A stretch of DNA of 64,000 nucleotides from assembly GCA_021324045.1 (NCBI GenBank), contig JAJPJV010000001.1:124001-188000 (forward strand). The letters are read 5' to 3'. The position numbers and the translations under genes were made by a program. Shown one piece after another: positions 36,721 to 48,088 of this stretch. How positions within the stretch are numbered: the stretch's first letter is position 1; each line of letters starts with the position of its first letter. Origin of the DNA: Actinomycetota bacterium (GTDB taxonomy: Bacteria > Actinomycetota > Acidimicrobiia > Acidimicrobiales > RAAP-2). The notes under the pieces were generated by a model. The model was not told the DNA's origin. It did no database searches and was given only the letters and a program-made list of their open reading frames with translations.

Positions 36721-38443
36721 GATGAGCGCGCTCGACCTCACCGGTGGATGGCTGGCGGCGGCCGCGGTGCTTTCGAGCGCCGGTGCCACGGTGGGCGCGG
36801 GTTGGCGGGGTCGGAGGGCGCACCAGGGCGGCCGCTCAGGGCAAGAGCGCCTCTTCGGCCGGCTGCGAGCATCGCCAGGTAGAGGGGCGCGCTGGGCACG
36901 GCGGTCGGACTTGGGGCCGCTACGGATCCGAGGGAGTGCGGAACCGCCGCCAGGCCGCCTGGTCCTCGGCTGGGTCGCGGGCTCGGCGGGCCGTCCGAGG
37001 CGGCAGTTGCTGGCAGCCGAGGCGTCCCAATCCGTTGCCGTCGTCGGTCCCACCCAGAGCGGGAAGACGAGCAGCTTCGCGGTTCCGGCGATCCTGGGAT
37101 GGAGGGGCCCGGTCCTGGCGGTCAGCGTGAAGACCGACCTGGTTCGCGACACCTATCGATGGCGGAGGAGTTGCGGCATTGTCTGGTGCTTCGACCCGAC
37201 AGAGGCGACGGGACTGGCCAGCAGCCCCTGGTCTCCGCTGCGAGCCGCTCGGACGTGGACGGGAGCTCGTCGGGTCGCTGCCGACCTCACCGAGGTCACG
37301 CGAACGAACTCGAGCACGCCCGACGGCGACTTTTGGTATGCGACCGCCGCCAAGCTCATTGCGCCGCTGCTGTTCGCGGCGGCCGCCAGCGGCCGAACCA
37401 TGGTTGACGTCGTTCGCTGGGTCGACACCCAGGAGGTCGCCGAGGTCGTCGCGGCACTCGAAGCCTCCGGCGTCCGCGAAGCCATGCAAGCGGCTTATGC
37501 ATCCTTCGGGCGCGACGAGCGCCAGCGCAGTGCCGTGTACACGACCGCCGAGACGGTTCTCGAACCTTTCGCCGGCATGGCATCCGGTTCGTTACCGACC
37601 CGGACCCAGATGATGGGGTCGGCGTGGAGTGTGCCGGATTCCCTGCATCCCACAGGGCTGCTGGGGGCTGAGCCCTTGCGAGACGCCAACAAGGCTTTCT
37701 TCGGCGGTTCCCCAGAGGCGTGGCGATCAGGTGAGATCCGTCCCGATCTGCTGCTCGATGGATCAAACACGCTCTATGTCTGCGCACCGGCGCACGACCA
37801 GCGGCGTCTCCGAGGACTGTTCACTGCCATCGTCAAGCAAGTCCTCGAGGTTGCATTCTCGCGGTCGACTCTTTTGGGAGGGCCACTGCGCCCCCCACTG
37901 CTCGTGGTCCTCGATGAAGCGGCCAACATCGCTCCGCTCGCAGAGCTCGATGGGCTCGCAGCGACGTGTGCGAGCCACGGGGTGCAGCTGGTCACCATCT
38001 GGCAGGACCTCGCACAGCTTTCAGCCCGCTACGGTGACCGTGCAGCCACAGTGATCAACAACCATCGAGCACGGATCTTTCTTTCGGGAATCGCAGACGG
38101 CGGAACGCTCGAGCAAGCGAGCCGCCTCCTCGGGGACGAAGAAGTCGAGGTGCCCAGCGTCACCCGTGATGCAGCTGGTGGTCGTTCGATGACGATCTCG
38201 TCGCACCGGCGGCGACTGCTCTCTCCCGAGGCGCTGCGCCAGCTCCCCCCTGGCACCGGCGTCCTGGTGTACGGATCGCTCCCGCCAGTGAAAGTGGCCC
38301 TCAGGCCCTGGTGGCGCGATGCGCAGCTCCAACGAAGAGGTAGCTACAGTGCCCTGAGTGACTGGCACGACCTCGGACCTGGCGGCATTCGGGGCCGCTT
38401 CGGGCATCGCAGGCCAGACCGCAAGCCCGAACGGCATATATGA
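36707..38443 (+). CDS. TraG/VirD4-type coupling ATPase
   Basis: From ATG 36707 (or 36722) the protein has about 578 residues. One N-terminal hydrophobic segment (LTGGWLAAAAVLSSAGATVG) anchors it. The ATPase has Walker A VVGPTQSGKTSSF (Gly114-Thr121) and Walker B PPLLVVLDEAANIAP, then LDGLAATCASHGVQLVTIWQ, characteristic of VirD4/TraG coupling proteins that feed substrates to the channel. It overlaps the ATPase gene upstream by 14 bases, and its last 86 bases overlap bluB in another frame. No relaxase is encoded nearby, so the cargo is unknown. Confidence 0.83.
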   Translation: MPSIEMSALDLTGGWLAAAAVLSSAGATVGAGWRGRRAHQGGRSGQERLFGRLRASPGRGARWARRSDLGPLRIRGSAEPPPGRLVLGWVAGSAGRPRRQLLAAEASQSVAVVGPTQSGKTSSFAVPAILGWRGPVLAVSVKTDLVRDTYRWRRSCGIVWCFDPTEATGLASSPWSPLRAARTWTGARRVAADLTEVTRTNSSTPDGDFWYATAAKLIAPLLFAAAASGRTMVDVVRWVDTQEVAEVVAALEASGVREAMQAAYASFGRDERQRSAVYTTAETVLEPFAGMASGSLPTRTQMMGSAWSVPDSLHPTGLLGAEPLRDANKAFFGGSPEAWRSGEIRPDLLLDGSNTLYVCAPAHDQRRLRGLFTAIVKQVLEVAFSRSTLLGGPLRPPLLVVLDEAANIAPLAELDGLAATCASHGVQLVTIWQDLAQLSARYGDRAATVINNHRARIFLSGIADGGTLEQASRLLGDEEVEVPSVTRDAAGGRSMTISSHRRRLLSPEALRQLPPGTGVLVYGSLPPVKVALRPWWRDAQLQRRGSYSALSDWHDLGPGGIRGRFGHRRPDRKPERHI

Positions 38444-39101
38444 GGTCATCCATCGTCGCCGCGACGTCCGGGGGCAGTTCACTGGCGAGCCGATCCCCCC
38501 GGAGGTCCTCGAGCGGATCCTGCTCGCCGCGCATGCCGCTCCGAGCGTGGGTCTTACCCAGCCGTGGGATTTCGTAGTCGTCGACGACATCGGGATCCGC
38601 AGGGCCTTCTTCGATCACGTCTACGCAGAACGCGCGATTTTCGCGAATTCGTTGCCACCAGGGTTCGCCGAGCGGTTCTCGGCGATCAAGATCGAAGGGA
38701 TTCTCGACGCCACCATCGGCGTCGTCGTGACCTACGACCCGCAGCGCGGCGCTCCGCATGTGCTCGGTCGTCATGCCATCGACGACGCCGGTTTGTACTC
38801 AGTGTGCCTCGCGATTGAGAACCTTTGGCTCGCGGCGACCGCTGAGGGCCTCGGTGTGGGATGGGTCTCCTTCTACCGGGAGGAGGTCCTGCGCGACCTC
38901 CTGGGCATTCCTTCTGAGGTCCGCCCGGTCGCATGGCTTTGCTTGGGGCCGGTGACGCACTTCGAACCCGTTCCCGATCTCGAACGTCACGGTTGGCGGA
39001 AACGGCTGAGCCTCGCGGAGGTCCTTCACCACAATCATTGGATTAGTGACGACTCGAGTGTCACGGAAAGGGTCGAGGAACGTCATGGCACCGGATCCTG
39101 A
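38358..39101 (+). CDS. bluB: 5,6-dimethylbenzimidazole synthase (BluB)
   Basis: This 247-residue nitroreductase-fold flavoprotein makes the lower ligand of vitamin B12 from FMNH2 and oxygen. BluB-type signatures are HRRRDVRGQF near residue 33, AAHAAPSVGLTQPWDFVVV and the C-terminal LCLGPVTHFEPVPDLE with GWRKR. The GTG at 38358 is the only start codon ahead of the domain, so the overlap with the coupling-protein gene is genuine. The TGA lies beyond the likely start of ppgK. No other cobalamin gene is in the window. Confidence 0.85.
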   Translation: MTGTTSDLAAFGAASGIAGQTASPNGIYEVIHRRRDVRGQFTGEPIPPEVLERILLAAHAAPSVGLTQPWDFVVVDDIGIRRAFFDHVYAERAIFANSLPPGFAERFSAIKIEGILDATIGVVVTYDPQRGAPHVLGRHAIDDAGLYSVCLAIENLWLAATAEGLGVGWVSFYREEVLRDLLGIPSEVRPVAWLCLGPVTHFEPVPDLERHGWRKRLSLAEVLHHNHWISDDSSVTERVEERHGTGS

Positions 39102-39924
39102 AATACTGGTGGGCAGCGGCGAGAGACGGTCTCCGACCTTGACTGAGACACCGCGTCGTCCACTGACGTTGTCGATCGACATCGGTGGAACTGGGTTGAA
39201 GGCGTCGGTGCTCGACGCTACCGGTGCAATGGTCGCAGATCGCGTCCGGATGCCGACGCCCTACCCCCTTCCGCCCACTGGGGACCGAGGTCTTGTGTCG
39301 ATTCTCGTGAACCTCGTCGCGCCGCTGCCGGAAGCCGACCGTGTGTCTGTCGGGTTTCCCGGCATGGTTCGCAAGGGTTGCGTGCTCAGCGCGCCGCACT
39401 TCGTCACCGAGTCTGGTGCCGGTTCCAAGGTCGACGAGCAGCTCGTGAAGGCCTGGGCGAACTTCGACCTCGCAGGAGCATTGTCGGCCGCCTTGGGAAA
39501 GCCGACCAAAGTTGCCAACGACGCTGACGTGCAGGGTGCGGCAGTAGTGGCCGGGAAGGGCCTCGAGCTGGTGGTCACTCTCGGAACCGGATTCGGAACC
39601 GCCCTTTTCCTCGACGGTAGGTTGCTCCCGCACCTAGAGATCGCTCATCAACCGTTCCGCAAGGGTCAGACGTACAACGAGCAGGTTGGTGATCGGGCCC
39701 GGAAGGCGATCGGTGAGGAGCGGTGGCGAAAGCGCGTTCGGCGCGCCCTCGAGACCCTTGACGCAATGTTGTTCTTCGATCACGTCTACATCGGCGGAGG
39801 CAATTCCCGACGGATCTCCCTCGACGACCTCGGCCCATTGGCCTCCCGGGCCACGATCGTGGAGAACACCGCCGGCATCCTGGGCGGGATCAAGCTCTGG
39901 GAGGGAGAGCACCTTGCGCTGTGA
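39085..39924 (+). CDS. ppgK: Polyphosphate glucokinase (ROK family)
   Basis: This 279-residue enzyme should phosphorylate glucose using polyphosphate or ATP. The phosphate-binding motif LSIDIGGTGLKASVLD is near residue 30, and GTGFGTALFLDG and HVYIGGGNSRRI follow, as in actinobacterial PpgK. The ATG at 39085 has GAGGAA seven bases upstream and is preferred over an in-frame GTG at 39046. It overlaps the end of bluB by 17 bases. Confidence 0.92.
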   Translation: MAPDPEILVGSGERRSPTLTETPRRPLTLSIDIGGTGLKASVLDATGAMVADRVRMPTPYPLPPTGDRGLVSILVNLVAPLPEADRVSVGFPGMVRKGCVLSAPHFVTESGAGSKVDEQLVKAWANFDLAGALSAALGKPTKVANDADVQGAAVVAGKGLELVVTLGTGFGTALFLDGRLLPHLEIAHQPFRKGQTYNEQVGDRARKAIGEERWRKRVRRALETLDAMLFFDHVYIGGGNSRRISLDDLGPLASRATIVENTAGILGGIKLWEGEHLAL

Positions 39925-40027
39925 GCTCACGGAAGGCAGTCGGGATCACAGCCCTCCTCTTGGCGACTAGTTTGGAAGGGGTCCAGTGTCGCGGGCACGC
40001 CCCGCACCGGACGGGCAAACCGATTTT

Positions 40028-40101
40028 GCGCTCGTAGCTCAACGGATTAGAGCATCTGACTACGGATCAGAAGGTTGGGGGTTCGAATCCCTCCGAGCGC
40101 G
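40028..40101 (+). tRNA. tRNA-Arg (ACG)
   Basis: A 74-base cloverleaf has acceptor GCGCTCG/CGAGCGC, anticodon stem TCTGA/TCAGA around CTACGGA (anticodon ACG, read as ICG in vivo) and T-arm GGGGGTTCGAATCCCTC. The discriminator is G, and CCA is not encoded. Its last bases are part of the 15-bp duplication that flanks the adjacent insertion sequence, but the tRNA itself is intact. Confidence 0.96.
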
Positions 40102-40104
40102 CTG
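40090..40104. repeat. Target-site duplication, left copy
   Basis: CCTCCGAGCGCGCTG covers the 3' end of tRNA-Arg and is repeated exactly at 41268-41282. The two copies directly abut the IS481-family element. Confidence 0.8.
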
Positions 40105-41267
40105 TGTTGTGTCGCGAGACATCCCGGACGGGTGTCGCGAGACATCCCGGACAAGGTTATCCACTCCGACCCGGTCTTTTCTGGGTCTGGTAGGTCTTGT
40201 TGGGATCGAGGGTGAACTCGGCGAGGTGTTCGCCGTCTTCGGTGATGACGCACACGTCGCGGTCAGCGACGAGCAGGAGTACTCGGGTGCCGGTGTGACG
40301 GCGTCCCACGCCGAGGTGCAGGAGGTTGGAGCGGTAGCGCAGGGTGACCTTGCCCGCCTTGTCGATGCGGCTCACGCCGCACCCGGTAGCGGGTGGGGAT
40401 CGTGAGCCCGGCCCGGCGCGGGACGGCCTTGGTGCGAGCGGCGAAGGCTTGAGCCGGCGTGCGCCGACCGAGGGCTCGGTGGGGCCGGACCTCGTTGAAC
40501 TAGGCCCGGAACCGGTTGAGTTGGCATTGGAGTTCGGCGACGCTTCGCGCCCGGTGCTGTTTGGCGAGCCACTTCTTCAAGGTCTGGTGGAAACGTTCGA
40601 CCTTCCCACAGGTCTGGGGGTGATAGGGCCGGGAGTGCTTGTAGGCGACGCCGAGGGCGATCAACTCGAGCTCGATGGCGCAGCCTTGCGGCTCTCGGCG
40701 GTGAACACAGCGCCGTTGTCGGTCAACATCGAGGCCGGTAGACCCCGCTCGGCAGCGCCGAGGTGGAAGGTCTCGACCACATCTGCGGCCTTGGTCGTCG
40801 GGAAGGCCCGGCAGGCGACGAGCAACCGGGAGTGGTCGTCGATGACGTTGAGGATCTCGACATCGGTGCCATCGATGAGGGCGAAGTGGGTGGTGTCGGC
40901 CTGCCAGCACTCGTTCGGGAGCTCAGCCTGGAACCGCCGCCAGGAGCTCTTCGGCCGCTTCTGGGGCTGGGGGACGACGAAGCCCCTACAGGTGAGGACG
41001 CGCTAGATCGTGGCCACCGACGGCGGCGATGACCGAGGCCGCTTCGACCGAGCTTTGAGCCCCTCGTCGCCCAGTTCGCGATAGCGCCCGATCAGCTCGT
41101 ACAGCCAGCTGCGCGAGATGTCGTGGGCAGCACAGACGTCGTCGACACTCTGGCCTTCGACGAGCACGGCCTTGATGACGTAGTGGGCGAGATCCATCCG
41201 CATGACTCCTTATGGTCATGTCCGGGATGTCTCGCGACAGGTGTCCGGTATGTCATGAAACCAGATA
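40105..41267. mobile_element. IS481-family insertion sequence, decayed
   Basis: This 1163-base element is bounded by imperfect 25-base inverted ends (about 16 of 25 matching, both ending in CCGGAC). Inside them lies the 20-mer TGTCGCGAGACATCCCGGAC, present twice on the left (40110-40129, 40133-40152) and once inverted on the right (41220-41239). It is flanked by a 15-bp direct repeat. A single transposase reading frame on the minus strand is broken, so the element is immobile unless helped in trans. Confidence 0.82.
40157..41203 (-). pseudogene. IS481-family transposase, disrupted
   Basis: The N-terminal helix-turn-helix part starts at 41203 (DLAHYVIKAVLVEGQSVDDV, then SRSWLYELIGRY) and meets an in-frame TAG after SPPSVATI near 41004. 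The catalytic core continues in the same frame (ECWQADTTHFALIDGTD with the first Asp, SMLTDNGAVF with the second) and then shifts frame near 40700. The Glu segment HPQTCGKVERFHQTL follows, then a second TAG after LNRFRA. The C-terminus ends at 40157 (DKAGKVTLRYRSNLLHLGVG region). At least one frameshift and two stops disable it. Confidence 0.85.
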
Positions 41268-41282
41268 CCTCCGAGCGCGCTG
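41268..41282. repeat. Target-site duplication, right copy
   Basis: CCTCCGAGCGCGCTG is identical to 40090-40104. It marks the other side of the IS481-family insertion. The following 200 bases up to the IS21 element hold nothing recognisable. Confidence 0.8.
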
Positions 41283-41623
41283 GAGAGATGCAGCTCAACG
41301 ACCTGTTCTTTCCTAGCTGTCGCATTCTCCAGTTAGCCTTATTTTCTAGCCTAGGTCACCGACCACCGGGCCGACGCTTGAGGTCGAGGGCCGGGGTCGG
41401 CATGCTCACTGCGCCCGATGATGCCTCGAGGCCCTTACGCCCCTTCCCGGCGCCTCCCGCGTGTTCGTGGCCGTGAAAAAGTCCCCGCGTGTGGCCAAGT
41501 TCAGGATCCCACCGGTGGCCAGATAGAGGTCCTTGCCCCTCGCTGAGGCATCCATCCGGGGGAGCTCCCGGCCGGAGACGGTGGAGGTGTACACCGACCA
41601 CCACTCCAACCGGAGGGCACCCT

Positions 41624-42795
41624 ATGAAATCAGCGAGGGAGAAGATGAACATGATCACCGCCTACAGAGACGTGGGCAGATACCGCGGAGCGGCCGCTAT
41701 CGTCGGGACGACCCCCAAGACCATCAGGCGAGCAGTGCAGGGGCCCCGTCGCTCGGCCAGGTGGAGTGCAAGCGCCGGGAGAAGAACGTCGACGCGGTGC
41801 GCGACGTCATGGCCAAGCGCATCGACAAGACCCACGACCGGATCTCGGCCAAGCGCCTGCTCCCAGAGGCCATGGCGGCTGGCTACGTCGGCTCAGCGCG
41901 CAACTTCCGGCGCCTCATGGCCGAGGAGAAGCAAGTGTAGCGACGCCAGCACCATCGCGCCCGGCGCCCAGGCGTGTGGTCGCCGGGCGAGACGCTCATC
42001 ATCGACTGGGACCAGGAGGGACCGCTCCATGTGTTCTGCGCCGTGTTGGCCTATAACCGCGTTCGCACTGCCCCTGAGTCCAAGGGCATGCTCGAGCACC
42101 TCGTCGGCTACGCGAAGGCCGACCTCGTCGTCCCGGCCGAGGAGTCCGTCAGCGACCTCGTCGGTGCCAACGCCGGGCGGTGTTCTGGTGCGCCGAGGTG
42201 AACGCTCAAGTGCACTTAGATACCTGTGCGGTCCCCGAGGAGTGGCTCGTCGCCGAGCGCCGGGTCTTCGGCACCCCCCGTCGTTGCACCCTTCGATCGG
42301 AAAGCGGGTGACCCGCAAGGTCGACAAGCTCAGCTGCATCCGCTTCGGCTCGGCTCGCTATTCGGTGCCGATGACGCTCATCGGGCGCCTCGTCGAGATG
42401 GAGGTGGCAGGCGTAAGGCTCCGCGCCCACCTCGGCACCACGAGGGCCGAACACGCCCTGGTCGCACCGGGCGAGACTTCAGTCAAGGACGAGCACTACG
42501 GGGCCCGCGACCACATCCTCGCCGCGCCCCACGACCGCGCTCGGCTGTCGAGCGGGACGTTCTCGGGCTCGGCTCCGCCGCCGACGTGTTCATCATCGGG
42601 ACGGTCGCCGCCGGCGCGTCCACCCTCGGATCCAAGCTTCCCGAGCTCTTGCGCCTCGACCGAGGGGCCGCCTTCGGGAAAGACGACGTTATCTCTGCCC
42701 TTGAGCGGGCGGTCGCCTTCGGGCGCTGGCGCGTCGGCGACGTGCGCTGCATCTTGGGGGCTGGAGCGGGCGTCGCCACCCCGGCTGCGCCATAA
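41624..42795 (+). pseudogene. istA: IS21 transposase IstA, disrupted
   Basis: It opens with an ATG behind GGAGG, reading KSAREKMNMITAYRDVGRYR (helix-turn-helix region). It then moves between frames: RISAKRLLPEAMAAGYVGSA, ETLIIDWDQEGPLHVFCAVL (first catalytic Asp), ARYSVPMTLIGRLVEMEVAG and VRCILGAGAGVATPA at the end. At least four frame changes and missing segments, including much of the second half of the catalytic core, show a dead gene. Confidence 0.82.
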
Positions 42796-42856
42796 GACAC
42801 CCTCATTGCCTCCTTGCCTACCGCGGCCGCCCAGCCACTGTGAGCCGACGCGCCCG

Positions 42857-43674
42857 ATGAGCACCGACGCTGCCGGCGGATCTCAGGCGGGGCTCAAGCG
42901 CCTCAAGCTCACCGCGATGCGCACGCTCGCCCCAGAGCTCTTGGTGGTGGCCAAGACGCAGCGCTGGAAGCCCGAGGAGTTCTTGCGCGCCTTGGTCGAA
43001 GCAGAGATCGCAGCGCGCGACGCCTCCAATGCTCGAAACAGGCTCCGCGTGGCCAAGTTCCCGGTCACGAAGTCCCTCGACGAGTTCGACGTCGCACCCT
43101 CCTCGGCGCAAAGGGCCGGCTTCGATTACCTGGCGTTGTTGGAGTGGATCGCGGCCAGGGAGAACCCATGCCTTTGGTCCCGCAGGGACGGGAAAGTCGC
43201 ACCTGCTTGTCGCGCTCGGCCACGCAGCCGTCCAGGCCGGCCACCGCGTGCGCTACTTCTCTGCCGCCTCGCTGGTCGAGACCCTCTATCGGAGATGGCC
43301 CACAACTCGGTGGGCAAGGTGATCGATCAGACCCTGCGGGCCGACTTCGTCATCGTCGACGAGCTCGGCTTCGCCCCGCTCGACGACGCCGGCACCCAGC
43401 TGTTGTTCCGCTTCGTCGCCACTGTCTACAACGGGTGTCACTCGGTGTGGCCAGCCCCTGGCCCTTCGACCAGTGGGGACGCTTCCTTCCCGGACCAACC
43501 ACCGCGGTCAGCCTTCTCGACCGCCTGCTGCGCCACAGCGTCGTCGTCCTCACCAACGGCGAGTCGTTCCGCATGCGTCGAAGCGAGACAGAGGGGAGGT
43601 CCGCGAAAGTCCTATCGCAGTGCGAGGGGTGGGGTCTTACTTGGCCAAAGCCGGGACATCAACTTGGCCATTGA
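42857..43674 (+). pseudogene. istB: IS21 helper ATPase IstB, disrupted
   Basis: ATG 42857 starts a frame with GLKRLKLTAMRTLAPELL and SAQRAGFDYLALLEWIAARE, the IstB N-terminal region. The frame is lost exactly at the Walker A motif, which resumes elsewhere as GTGKSHLLVALGHAAVQAG. Walker B ADFVIVDELGFAPLDD and VVVLTNGESFRMR lie in yet other frames. Homology ends near the inverted repeat at 43661. Confidence 0.83.
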
Positions 43675-43993
43675 CACTGCGACCGGGCGCCGACCTAACC
43701 CCGCCGCGGTCATGGCAGCGCCACAGCCACCACGCGGCCAGCAGGTCGAGCCCCAGGGACCGGCGCACGACCCGCCCGAGATGATCCCGACGGCTACTAC
43801 GAGTACCACCCCGAGCATCACGACTCCCAAGGCCAGGGCGCCTAACGCGGCTACCTCCGGACCGGGCACGAGGGCGACCGCCGCTACGAGGACAGCCAGA
43901 CAGACGGCCCGCCGCTGCCACCGGGTTGGACCGGACGGCCGAGATCGGCGGAGACCCTCACCGGGTCAATCTTCGTCCAATCATCGCTTCGCC

Positions 43994-44668
43994 TTATCCC
44001 GCTCCCCACCCTCCGGGGGTCTGAGACGATTGGACCTGCCCTGCGCCTCCGGTCGGCGTCACAGTGACATCCTGAAAGATCGGAACTCCGCTGCTGCTGC
44101 TTGGATTTGAAACCTCGATCGATGCCGGATAGCTGTCGACGTTGCCGGCGGCACAATCGGGCTGGCAAGTGTTGACATTGAGCGTGCCTGTTCCATAGGC
44201 CGCCGCGGTTCCCCACGATTGCCAGGTGATGGAAGTCACTGACACGCTGCCATCACCGCAAGAGAGATAGACGGTGGTCGGTCGGATGACTGGGGACGTC
44301 GGACCAGCCGCACATGGGGGAATCCCCGGCAGGGCAGGCGAAGGTGCCGATATGGTCGTCGACGGGGGGGAGGTCGTTGAGGGGAGGGTGGTTGTCGGCC
44401 GAGCGACCGACGTCGAGGTACTCGGCACACTCGCCTGGTGGCGTCGTACCGAGGAACTATGGGCAGCGGCGGCCTGGTTCGGATGGTCACTTCTTCCGGC
44501 GACGAATGCGCCGATGCCAGTTCCAGCTATCGCAAGAATTGCGAGGACAGTGAGGATGACGCGGCGAAGTACCCGGCGCGTGAGAACGAATACCGGTTCG
44601 GAGCCTGGGCCTCCTTCACCGGGTCCTTGGGGAGGAGAGCCAGATCGAAAGCCCACGGGATCCGTCAT
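43994..44668 (-). CDS. Membrane-anchored secreted protein of unknown function
   Basis: From ATG 44668 (TDPVGFRSGSPPQG) the protein has 224 residues: a cytoplasmic start, one membrane helix (VILTVLAILAIAGTGIGAFVAG) and a Ser/Thr/Pro-rich stalk (about residues 85-120). An outside domain follows with four cysteines: PPCAAGPTSP, VYLSCGDGSVSVTSITWQSW and NTCQPDCAAGNVDSYPA. This domain looks like a recurring actinobacterial secreted module with a conserved Trp-x-x-Trp and paired cysteines. No function is known to me. It has no insertion-sequence relatives and is the only intact gene seen in the accessory stretch. Confidence 0.65.
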   Translation of the reverse strand: MTDPVGFRSGSPPQGPGEGGPGSEPVFVLTRRVLRRVILTVLAILAIAGTGIGAFVAGRSDHPNQAAAAHSSSVRRHQASVPSTSTSVARPTTTLPSTTSPPSTTISAPSPALPGIPPCAAGPTSPVIRPTTVYLSCGDGSVSVTSITWQSWGTAAAYGTGTLNVNTCQPDCAAGNVDSYPASIEVSNPSSSSGVPIFQDVTVTPTGGAGQVQSSQTPGGWGAG

Positions 44669-45862
44669 TGTCGTTCTCTTCGTGCTCCGTGCGAGCCCGC
44701 CACAGGCACTGACGATCGAGACGCACACGGCATCCGCCAACGAGTGGCCGCCACCACCCACGGATCGAGGGCTCCGGGGCCGATCGCTGCCCCTCCCCGG
44801 CGCAGGGAGCCCATCACTGGCACGCAGGTCACCACACCTCTACGGCTTGGGGCGCATCGCAGAGCACCCCCAACTCGTAACGGCCACACCCTGGATCGGT
44901 TGGGACCAACGTCCAACCCGCTCGGGTCCCAGGACGTGGCGGGAGGCGGTGGGTCGAACTTCGCACCTTGGAATGAGTGAGAGAGCCAAGCGGTTGATCG
45001 TTATCAACACCATTCGGACCGTTCCCGCGAAGTGCTGGCTGCGATGGTCGACGTCGTCCCTGGGCCGGGCCGGCGCCGGATCTGGCACCCGTGACCGGCG
45101 CCCGGTGGAGAACCGCCGGCCGGCATCCCCCTGCGGGCCCGACTCCTGCCGCGCCGTGGTGGTCGTCCGGAGCCGGCGTGCCTCGGGTCCCACCAGCCTG
45201 GCGGCCCCGCGCTCGGCCAAGGAGGCGTGCATCCGGTGGCCGTCCATGGTCCGCCCGGAATTGGTGCGCGTGGCTCACCTCACCCCACACTCCGAGCAGG
45301 TCATGGTCAGGCTTGGCACTCCCACCATTGTCCCACGTGCCCTCACCATCAGTGAGTGTTGGAACCTTCGTCGGCGCAGGTTACAGGGCCGTTCCTGGCG
45401 AGTGCACTCATCGATTCGGCTCGTGACCCCATCACTCCTCCTGTGCCCCCATGTGCGGTGAATGTGTCGAGGTGCCGGGGAGTCGTGGACGGCGTCGGCC
45501 ACCCGGGGTCCTGCGGGGTACCGGCAGGCCGCGTGCCATTCGCGGGAGTGCTGAGCACCGGTGAGCGGTTCGGGTCGCTGGGCCGGGTTGGTCGGTGCGG
45601 GGTGGGGCTGACTGGTGACATCGTCGCTGGCCGCACGGTGGGAAGTAGGCCTTCTTAGGACCGCCCATCAGGGTGGGTAACAGGCTCGGTCGGGTGATCG
45701 GCCGGCTCCGGAGCTACGATGCCTACGAGCGATTTAACCTGCCGACCGAAGGTCCAACGACGCTCGTGGCCTTCGCCATCATTCCGCCGCTGTTCTTCCC
45801 CCTCATACGCCCTCTGCACGGCGAGGTGGCCACCGCTTTGCGCTCCGTTGCCCAGTGTTGCG
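44669..45862. other. 1.2-kb stretch without a convincing gene
   Basis: Several overlapping open frames on both strands (for example minus 44840-45247 and plus 44274-45461) are rich in Arg, Gly, Pro and Ser and carry no recognisable motif. None has a good ribosome-binding site, as expected of random high-GC frames. The stretch may be decayed accessory DNA associated with the neighbouring insertion sequences. Confidence 0.5.
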
Positions 45863-48064
<2,202 letters not shown>

Positions 48065-48088
48065 TCAGTGTGGGTCCGTTGTCGGTTG

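Larger units (their letters stand above)
41490..43676. mobile_element. IS21-family insertion sequence, decayed
   Basis: The boundaries are suggested by an inverted pair, TGGCCAAGTT at 41492-41501 and AACTTGGCCA at 43661-43670. They lie at ends that read TGTGGCC and, inverted, TGTCAATGGCC, as in many actinobacterial IS21 elements. Inside are the two usual genes in the order istA, istB, both broken. The length of about 2.2 kb fits the family. The exact outer bases and any target duplication were not resolved. Confidence 0.7.

Noticed and set aside
40090-41282. An integrative element with att sites at tRNA-Arg
   Set aside because: The duplicated 15-mer sits exactly at the ends of one IS481 element and no integrase is present, so a target duplication explains it better.
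43612-43869. Small hydrophobic minus-strand frame at the right end of the IS21 element
   Set aside because: It has a membrane-like stretch, but it crosses the IS21 end and only a GTG in the middle could start it.
41489-44110. An 873-codon open frame across the IS21 remnants
   Set aside because: It strings together bits of istA, istB and out-of-frame sequence; the conserved motifs are distributed over three frames, so it is not one gene.
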